From: Syntrophobacterales bacterium | GTDB lineage: Bacteria > Desulfobacterota > Syntrophorhabdia > Syntrophorhabdales > WCHB1-27 | Direction: 5' to 3' | Assembly: GCA_017881765.1 (NCBI GenBank) | Contig: JADGQN010000303.1 | Span: 1-6,107 of the forward strand | Length of the DNA: 6,107 bases | In this document: in pieces, positions 1 to 4,704 of the stretch | Position numbering within the stretch: position 1 is the stretch's first letter | How the letters are laid out: the number at the start of each line of letters is the position of its first letter | Notes under the pieces: generated by a model | Databases searched by the model: none | Told to the model about the DNA's origin: nothing | What the model saw: only the letters and a program-made list of their open reading frames with translations | Position numbers and translations under genes: made by a program

Positions 1-955
1 CGGCCAGTTCTATCGCGCCGAATAGTATTTTTGTCGAGTAGCGGATGACGGGCTCATGGTATTGAGAAAAGAAAGCCTCGACGATCCCGGCCCAGACCAG
101 CATAATGGCCAGGCCGCCCAGAAGCGTTACAAGGTCGGGAGCGATTGTGCGCAGGCGCGCTTTCAGCGTGATGCGTCGTCCCCAGCCGATAATCGCACCG
201 GCCAGAATTAAGCCTGCCTGGCCTGCCAGGATGATGGCGGGGATCTCGATTGCGCCGTGGGGGAGCAGCCATCCGAGCAGAAACTTGGTCTGTCCGGCGT
301 GGATATAATCGAGCGCAACAGCCCCTAATATGATCCCGTTGTAGAAAAGGAGAATCACCGTGCCGAGGCCCCAGGTGAAGCCCATGGCGAAGGTGAAGAA
401 AGAGACCTTCGTATTGTGGGTCATGAGGAAGGCAGAGAAGCTGCTTTTTTCTCCTTTCAGGCGGTCTGACGCCGCGCCTGCCTTTTCTTCCCGGGCCACC
501 CTTTCAGCCGGGTCTGTCTGGAGCTGAGGAAAGGGCATGACAATGCTCTTGGCTTCCCGGTCGATGGCGATTGCTATACTACCGATGGCAATCCCGAAGA
601 TAGTAATGGCAAGCGAGAGTGCGAAGGCCCGTATATGCTTGCGGAACGTGGCTGGAAAAGTCTGGAAGAACCATCGCAGCGGGAAAAAGCGGTGCGGTTT
701 TTCCCGCAGTTCATGGACCTCGGCATAGGCGCGCGCCACGAGGGATTCAAGATAACGGCGGATATCCGTCTCCGCGGAGAAGCCCATCACCTTGGCCAAA
801 CCGGTGGACGCGCGCTGATAGAGGTAGTGAAATCGCTTGATCTCCGGAAGGCTCATGCTCCCGAGCGGGTCCCGGTCCCGCTTGTCGAGGATCGACTCCA
901 ATTCGGTCCAATACGTCCGTTCCTCGGCAATGAAGCGCTGCAGATCTACAATCAT
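1..955 (-). CDS. SpoIIM/DUF95-family integral membrane protein, 3' end beyond window
   Basis: I translated the minus strand from the ATG at 955-953; the frame stays open for 318 codons to the window edge. Residues 1-105 form a soluble, charged helical N-terminus (begins MIVDLQRFIAEER). Hydrophobic segments follow at about 110-131, 186-216, 226-258 and 275-297, with a polar loop at about 132-182. The pattern NTKVSFFTFAMGFTWG (181-196), then YNGIILGAV (205-213) and PHGAIEIPAI (232-241, conserved-type H233, G234, E237) is typical of the SpoIIM/DUF95 family. Family members are usually about 320-340 residues, so only a few codons are probably missing. The start overlaps the DUF58 stop as ATGA, and an AAAGG motif lies 8 nt upstream. 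Despite the family name this need not relate to sporulation; here it is the membrane partner of a MoxR/DUF58 cluster. Its molecular function is unknown. An RDD-family gene often follows in related clusters, but that would be outside the window. Confidence 0.9.
   Translation of the reverse strand, partial: MIVDLQRFIAEERTYWTELESILDKRDRDPLGSMSLPEIKRFHYLYQRASTGLAKVMGFSAETDIRRYLESLVARAYAEVHELREKPHRFFPLRWFFQTFPATFRKHIRAFALSLAITIFGIAIGSIAIAIDREAKSIVMPFPQLQTDPAERVAREEKAGAASDRLKGEKSSFSAFLMTHNTKVSFFTFAMGFTWGLGTVILLFYNGIILGAVALDYIHAGQTKFLLGWLLPHGAIEIPAIILAGQAGLILAGAIIGWGRRITLKARLRTIAPDLVTLLGGLAIMLVWAGIVEAFFSQYHEPVIRYSTKILFGAIELA
952..955 (-). promoter_or_regulatory. ATGA stop/start overlap, DUF58 to SpoIIM-like
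   Basis: The DUF58 TGA (954-952) overlaps the ATG (955-953) of the SpoIIM-like gene. It supports the chosen start of the latter, together with an AAAGG motif at 964-968. Confidence 0.85.
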
Positions 956-2325
956 AGGAGTTGCCTTTGCTTCACATTCATATACTGCGAGACCAGATCA
1001 ACACACAACCGTTCATGATCCAGGAGCGCAAAATGGACTCCATGGCGGGTCAGGCCTTTCTCCAGCTCCCGAAGGTTATGCCAGAGGACGTGTCCGCTTA
1101 ATGCATCGTAGATCTCTTCCGTCGATGCGATGTCAGGGTTTGAAAAGAGTGGCTGGGCTCCCGCGGGCCTGAACATGTTGACCATAACCAGGTGATGACG
1201 GCAGATCAGTTCCATGGTGCGCGACAAAGATTCCGCCAGGACGGGATCATCCAGGCTTGTCAGCATAATGATCAGGGCCCGGCGTCGTAATTTGAGGCGG
1301 ATAAAGGTGCAAAGCTCTTCATAGTCGGGATTCACCATGCGAGGATAGAGGTTGAAGATATGTTCGCGGCAGGCGCTGTAGTGAGACTTGCCCCCGCCTG
1401 CCCGCAGAAAATCGTGCACTGAATCGCTGAAGGTAACGAGGCCGAACAGATCGCCCTGCTTCTGCGCAGCAAGGCCAACCACCAGGGCTGCTGCGATAAA
1501 GCGCTCCAGCTGCGAGTCCCGGGGCTTGAGCGCGCGATCATCCCCGCCATCAGGAACTGTTTCAGTCATCTTCGCGGGTCGGGCGCTGAGCCGGGAAGCA
1601 TCGATGACCACATACACCTCCTGAGTGCGCTCGATCTGGAAGACCTTGGTTATGGGATGACGCCGCTTGGCCGTGGCCTTCCAGTGGATTTCGTCGTACC
1701 CGTCACCCGGGATGTAGTCGCGCAGTCTTTCAAATTCCCTGCCCTTGCCCTGTTGACGCTGGCCGTGTACGCCGAAGCCGCCCCGGTTGAGGAATAGAGC
1801 GGCCAGGCTTTTCCTTTCTCTGGCCAGGCTGGGGTATACGCGGACCTCACACGCGACCTTTCTAAGACCGCGAAAAGCCCAGAGACCCAGGTGAGAACGG
1901 GTTTCGACATAACATGTATCGATATGGAATAGACCGCGCGCCAGAGGCGTGCAAGGCCAGGCAATGCGAGCGATGTCAGTGCCCTGAGGCAGCGTGGCAG
2001 GGAGGTCTTCCCGTGGGCTGGAAATCTCCGGGGGAAAGGGCAGCCCCAGACGCACGGGTGCTGCCTTCCTGTACGCCTTTTTCAGGCTCAGTTCAAGAGA
2101 GCCTTCGCGGTCCTTGGTCATGCGGACGGTCTTGGGCAAGCTGACGCTAATGCCGGTTGAGCGCCCCTGAGCCAATGCGCCATCCACGAGGGCGAGCAGG
2201 AAGAGTATAAGACCGATGCCGAGGGCAGGCATGGCGGCCGCATCTCCCCGCAGAACCGGAAGGAGAGTCAGGGGTGGTATGGTGACGGCGCACCAGATGG
2301 TCAGGCGCTTCGTGGGGACGATCAT
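952..2325 (-). CDS. DUF58 domain (VWA-like) membrane-anchored protein
   Basis: This is a 457-residue protein. Two hydrophobic segments near the N-terminus (about 8-25 and 33-52) anchor it, followed by a beta-rich region (about 55-165). The DUF58 signature is clear: GKGREFERLRDYIPGD at 193-208, then IHWKATAKR at 213-221 and the strand VYVVIDAS at 237-244. The remainder reads as a von Willebrand A-like fold, with GLVTFSDSV and later LIIMLTSLDDP as core strands. The metal-site motif is incomplete: D242 and S244 are present, but the third position of DxSxS is Leu246. Length is normal for the family. DUF58 proteins are almost always encoded beside MoxR ATPases and are thought to act as their adaptor or substrate-binding partner. 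The start at 2325-2323 overlaps the moxR stop as ATGA, with a possible SD GAGGTGG at 2336-2342 (10-nt spacer). The stop overlaps the SpoIIM-like start in the same way, which suggests translational coupling on both sides. Confidence 0.93.
   Translation of the reverse strand: MIVPTKRLTIWCAVTIPPLTLLPVLRGDAAAMPALGIGLILFLLALVDGALAQGRSTGISVSLPKTVRMTKDREGSLELSLKKAYRKAAPVRLGLPFPPEISSPREDLPATLPQGTDIARIAWPCTPLARGLFHIDTCYVETRSHLGLWAFRGLRKVACEVRVYPSLARERKSLAALFLNRGGFGVHGQRQQGKGREFERLRDYIPGDGYDEIHWKATAKRRHPITKVFQIERTQEVYVVIDASRLSARPAKMTETVPDGGDDRALKPRDSQLERFIAAALVVGLAAQKQGDLFGLVTFSDSVHDFLRAGGGKSHYSACREHIFNLYPRMVNPDYEELCTFIRLKLRRRALIIMLTSLDDPVLAESLSRTMELICRHHLVMVNMFRPAGAQPLFSNPDIASTEEIYDALSGHVLWHNLRELEKGLTRHGVHFALLDHERLCVDLVSQYMNVKQRQLL
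2322..2325 (-). promoter_or_regulatory. ATGA stop/start overlap, MoxR to DUF58
   Basis: The moxR TGA (2324-2322) and the DUF58 ATG (2325-2323) share bases. Such overlaps usually allow terminating ribosomes to restart, which fits two proteins acting as a pair. Confidence 0.85.
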
Positions 2326-3287
2326 CTCGGGACGGCCACCTCTTTGAGGATCTGTTCGATTATTTCCGGCACCGTATGCCCTTCAATCTCGTATTCCGGC
2401 CTGAGCACGATGCGATGTTCGAGCACGGCGGGCGCCATGGTCTTAAGATCGTCAGGGGTGATAAAATCTCTTCCCGCAATCGCGGCGTAGGCGCGGCTGG
2501 CCAGAAGCAAAGCTTGGGTGGCGCGGGGTCCGGCACCGACAAGTACGCTCTCATGGGTGCGGGTGGTGCGGACGATATCCACCAGGTAGTCCATCAGCTC
2601 TGCGCGGACGAAGATCGTTTCGAGGCATTCGCGCAAGGCTTCGAGTTCCTGCGCGTCTATTACCGGTTTCACGGCTCCGGCGGCTAGCACGGCTTCCGGA
2701 GACTCCCGGCCGAGCATGCGCTGCGCCAGGGTCAGTTCTTCCTCACGGGCAGGGTAGTCCATGGTGATCTTTAACATGAAGCGATCTTTCTGCGCCTCGG
2801 GAAGAGGATAGGTGCCTTCGTATTCGATCGGGTTCTGTGTGGCGAAGACGGTGAACGTTTTCGGGAGGGGGTATGTCACCCGGTCGATAGTCACCATGCG
2901 TTCTTGCATGGCCTGTAACAAGGCGGACTGGGTCTTGGCCGGCGCCCGGTTGATCTCGTCGGCGAGCAGGAAGGTAGTAAAGACCGGTCCCTTCACGAGA
3001 GTGAACTCGTCGCTCTTAAGATTGAAGATGTTGGTACCGATGATATCGGCCGGCATGAGGTCCGGGGTGAACTGGATTCGGTTGAACTCGCATCCCAGCA
3101 CACGCGCCAGAGTCCGCACCAGGAGGGTTTTCGCAATGCCGGGGACCCCCTCGACCAAGGCATGATGATTGGTGAAAATCACGATGAGCGCCTTATCCAC
3201 CACATCAGCCTGTCCGACGATCACCTTGGCCACTTCCTGCCTTGCGGACATGAGCACCTCTGTAAGCCGATCTAACGTACTATCCAT
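2322..3287 (-). CDS. MoxR-family AAA+ ATPase
   Basis: This is a 321-residue AAA+ protein with every expected motif. The Walker A is GVPGIAKT (47-54), where alanine replaces the usual glycine before lysine as is common in MoxR proteins. The Walker B is LLADEINRAP (107-116, catalytic E111). Sensor 1 is ATQNP (149-153). The block EGTYPLPEAQKDRF (157-170) ends with R169, the likely arginine finger. Sensor 2 lies in GAGPRATQALL (251-261, R255). The C-terminal lid is about 200-321. MoxR ATPases form hexameric rings in the cytoplasm and act as chaperone-like remodelling motors, usually with a VWA-containing partner, here the DUF58 protein encoded next. The start ATG follows a near-perfect SD (TAAGGAGG), the strongest RBS in the window, and the stop overlaps the DUF58 start by 4 nt. 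No key residue is missing, so it should be an active ATPase. The name moxR is a family label; the exact substrate is not predictable. Confidence 0.97.
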   Translation of the reverse strand: MDSTLDRLTEVLMSARQEVAKVIVGQADVVDKALIVIFTNHHALVEGVPGIAKTLLVRTLARVLGCEFNRIQFTPDLMPADIIGTNIFNLKSDEFTLVKGPVFTTFLLADEINRAPAKTQSALLQAMQERMVTIDRVTYPLPKTFTVFATQNPIEYEGTYPLPEAQKDRFMLKITMDYPAREEELTLAQRMLGRESPEAVLAAGAVKPVIDAQELEALRECLETIFVRAELMDYLVDIVRTTRTHESVLVGAGPRATQALLLASRAYAAIAGRDFITPDDLKTMAPAVLEHRIVLRPEYEIEGHTVPEIIEQILKEVAVPR

Positions 3288-3291
3288 AAAA

Positions 3292-3299
3292 CCTCCTTA
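3292..3299 (-). promoter_or_regulatory. Strong Shine-Dalgarno site of the MoxR gene
   Basis: The minus strand reads TAAGGAGG here, close to a full match to the 16S anti-SD, with a short 4-nt T-run spacer before the ATG at 3287-3285. It fixes the moxR start. The site sits immediately next to the outer end of the inverted-repeat element (3300-3445), so in the mRNA the base of the predicted hairpin would end one or two nucleotides before the SD and leave it unpaired. It is much stronger than the other SD sites in this operon. Confidence 0.85.
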
Positions 3300-3300
3300 C

Positions 3301-3319
3301 ACATATTTGCCTTCAAGCG
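3301..3319 (+). repeat. Left terminal inverted repeat of the element
   Basis: This 19-bp arm is complementary to 3426-3444 at 17 positions. Its outer ten bases, ACATATTTGC, match the other arm perfectly. It lies one base from the moxR SD site. Confidence 0.8.
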
Positions 3320-3348
3320 TATACCTTCGTTGCCTTCGCCCTGTCTCG

Positions 3349-4704
3349 CTACGACGTACCCCCAGGTACGCCTTCGCTCGTCATGGCTTGAGCGCCCGGG
3401 GTACCCGGCCGAAGGCTGGGTCGTCCACTTGAATGCAAATATGTATTATGTGGGTCAGCGCCGCGCCGGCCACGGCCACGGCCGTGTGAATCTATTAGCG
3501 TACTGATCTTCCGATAGGCCTGTACGGGGTTGCGCCTCTTCCTTGGCTGGGCGTGATCCGCCGCAATGATTTCCTGTATGCGGGGCAGCAGGCCTGAGAG
3601 ATTTTGTTTGCCGTACGTAAACGAACGCTTCCATTCCTCCAGACAGACTGTAAGAAGACCATCAGCAGGGATGTTGCGGCGCAACAGGTTGGTTAATCCG
3701 GTGGAGCAACCCTTGCTCTCATCGACAAAGGTCTTTTCATCCTCTTCATAGACAGGGACAAAGCTCGTCGATTGTCTCCAGATGGCAAGCAGGGCCAGCA
3801 GAATGAGCGAAGCGAAGAACGGGGCCAGTCCGTGCCTTCGGAGGAGGGTGGCAATGCCGGTACTCTTAGAGATGCCGAGATGGGTTTCGTCGAAGACGAT
3901 CTTGCGATGGTTGCCGCATAACCAGGAGAGCAGATGAGGATACCGGCTATTCTTCATGGCCTCGTTACTGAGGAAGAAGGAGTCGGAAGAGAGGACGATG
4001 CTTCCTTTGCCGTATGTACGTTCCATGAGCACCGGCTTGCCTTCCCTGGCATAGATGGTTCGCCACACGTTCTCCTGAGGTTTGAATACCAGGGTGGTAT
4101 GCCAGGCGAGGGAAGCGGGAAGGCCTTTCTCTGCTGCGCTTAGACGCGCGTCTGCGTTATGTTCCGCGGAAAGCTGGGTCTCCATTGACCATTGCTCCGC
4201 AAGATTGACGTACGTCTTGCCGTCCGATGCTTGTTCTTCGTCTTTCTGCTCATTTGCACCTTTCTCCGGGGGTTCCTTCTGTTTCGCGTCCTTCTCCGGC
4301 GCTTTTGCCTTCTCGCTTGAAGCGGCAGCGGGTCGAGCATCTGTCGGGGCAAAAGAGATGACGATACGTGCGCCCCCACGGGCAGCATCCTCCAGGGCCT
4401 GTACCGATGTTTTTGGCATGGAAGAGAAATCGGATCTTTCGAGGCCGAAGAGGAAAATAGCGGCCCCGGATAATCCGGCTACTCTGTTTAGAGGCTCCGT
4501 ATTCCGCGCGGTATCGACGCCCGGCAGGAGACTTAAGCCCTCGTAAAAGGCCTCGGTGCCCAAAGGATCGAAACGGTACGAGGAATATGGCGGGTAAGCA
4601 TCACCTTTCTGGAAACGTAAGATGAGCAGTTCGATGACGCCGGACACGAATATCATAGCGACGATCAACAGGAAAAGTGTGGAGAAAAGGCTACTTCTGC
4701 GCAT
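3349..4704 (-). CDS. DUF4350-type bitopic membrane protein with an element-derived C-terminal tail
   Basis: This is a 451-residue protein. A membrane segment at about 7-29 is followed by a motif typical of DUF4350 proteins (YSSYRFDPLGTEAFYEGL, 40-57) and a glutamine-amidotransferase-like alpha/beta region: AIFLFGLE (82-89), GGARIVISFAP (110-120), YGKGSIVLSSDSFFLSNEAM (231-250), FDETHLG (271-277). A K/E/P-rich low-complexity linker splits it at about 129-163. A second membrane helix (about 294-310) precedes a cytoplasmic helical tail, so the main domain should lie outside the cytoplasm. The start ATG at 4704-4702 lies inside the DUF4129 gene (14-nt overlap), with an AGGA SD 3 nt upstream. The last about 31 residues (421-451, ending VPGGTS) are read from the inverted-repeat element and look unrelated to the rest; they follow an odd GRGRGRRG run. 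DUF4350 proteins are regular members of MoxR/DUF58 clusters; their biochemical role is unknown. Confidence 0.88.
   Translation of the reverse strand: MRRSSLFSTLFLLIVAMIFVSGVIELLILRFQKGDAYPPYSSYRFDPLGTEAFYEGLSLLPGVDTARNTEPLNRVAGLSGAAIFLFGLERSDFSSMPKTSVQALEDAARGGARIVISFAPTDARPAAASSEKAKAPEKDAKQKEPPEKGANEQKDEEQASDGKTYVNLAEQWSMETQLSAEHNADARLSAAEKGLPASLAWHTTLVFKPQENVWRTIYAREGKPVLMERTYGKGSIVLSSDSFFLSNEAMKNSRYPHLLSWLCGNHRKIVFDETHLGISKSTGIATLLRRHGLAPFFASLILLALLAIWRQSTSFVPVYEEDEKTFVDESKGCSTGLTNLLRRNIPADGLLTVCLEEWKRSFTYGKQNLSGLLPRIQEIIAADHAQPRKRRNPVQAYRKISTLIDSHGRGRGRRGADPHNTYLHSSGRPSLRPGTPGAQAMTSEGVPGGTS
3355..3370. repeat. Internal perfect hairpin, CGTACC/GGTACG
   Basis: CGTACC at 3355-3360 and GGTACG at 3365-3370 form a 6-bp perfect stem around a 4-base loop (CCCA on the plus strand, UGGG in the minus-strand RNA). 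It lies inside the inverted-repeat element and just upstream, in coding direction, of the DUF4350 stop codon at 3351-3349. Confidence 0.7.
3396..3408. repeat. Internal GC-rich hairpin, CCGGG/CCCGG
   Basis: CCGGG (3396-3400) and CCCGG (3404-3408) pair around a 3-base loop. It is the second nested hairpin within the element. With the outer stem and the 3355-3370 hairpin, the RNA would fold as a multi-branched structure closed by the terminal repeats. Confidence 0.6.
3426..3444 (-). repeat. Right terminal inverted repeat of the element
   Basis: This is the partner arm of 3301-3319; the differences are at the 11th base and the 18th base counted from the outer end. On the minus strand it encodes residues about 421-427 of the DUF4350 gene product (TYLHSSG), so it marks where the ancestral coding sequence probably ended and the inserted tail begins. 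Confidence 0.8.
3468..3485. repeat. Short GGCCAC tandem repeat
   Basis: Three 6-bp units in a row read GGCCAC, GGCCAC, GGCCGT. On the minus strand they encode the GRGRG run near the natural end of the DUF4350 protein. The last part also forms the palindrome CACGGCCGTG (3477 region). It may be simple slippage-prone sequence. Confidence 0.6.
4691..4704 (-). promoter_or_regulatory. 14-nt overlap of DUF4129 stop and DUF4350 start
   Basis: The DUF4350 ATG (4704-4702) lies upstream of the DUF4129 TAG (4693-4691), in a different frame. An AGGA motif at 4708-4711 gives a weak SD within the upstream gene. The arrangement suggests translational coupling, so that the two membrane proteins are made in step. 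Confidence 0.75.

Larger units (their letters stand above)
3300..3445. repeat. Miniature inverted-repeat (MITE-like) element between the DUF4350 and MoxR genes
   Basis: The two ends are imperfect inverted repeats. Positions 3301-3319 read ACATATTTGCCTTCAAGCG, and the reverse complement of 3426-3444 reads ACATATTTGCATTCAAGTG, so 17 of 19 bases match. In RNA one mismatch becomes a U-G pair. Between them lie at least two smaller hairpins (3355-3370 and 3396-3408) and several CCTTCG/CGAAGG copies (3324, 3333, 3371, and inverted at 3410). There is no room for a transposase. A TTA is present on each side (3297-3299 and 3446-3448) and could be a 3-bp target duplication, but a match this short is weak evidence. 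The element is the only non-overlapping spacer in the operon. Its minus-strand reading provides the last about 31 codons of the DUF4350 gene. Boundaries are my inference; whether it is repeated elsewhere in the genome cannot be seen here. Confidence 0.72.

Noticed and set aside
635..1018. Plus-strand open frame of 127 codons
   Set aside because: It is antisense to the start of the SpoIIM-like gene and the end of the DUF58 gene, both of which have strong family signatures; no domain is visible in it.
3300..3345. Promoter for moxR inside the element
   Set aside because: TATACG and AAATATG-like stretches resemble -10 boxes, but no convincing -35 lies at the right distance. The evidence is too weak to annotate.
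3300..3445. Rho-independent terminator between the DUF4350 and MoxR genes
   Set aside because: There are strong stems but no U-run directly after them in either direction; the only T-run is four bases within the RBS spacer. Termination here would also cut the operon in half.
3349..3480. Frameshift or sequencing error at the end of the DUF4350 gene
   Set aside because: The odd tail is fully explained by the inverted-repeat element read in frame; no second frame carries a better continuation.
4082..4546. Plus-strand open frame of 154 codons
   Set aside because: It lies wholly opposite the DUF4350 gene, has a serine/alanine/cysteine-rich composition typical of an antisense shadow, and lacks a recognisable domain or a clear SD.
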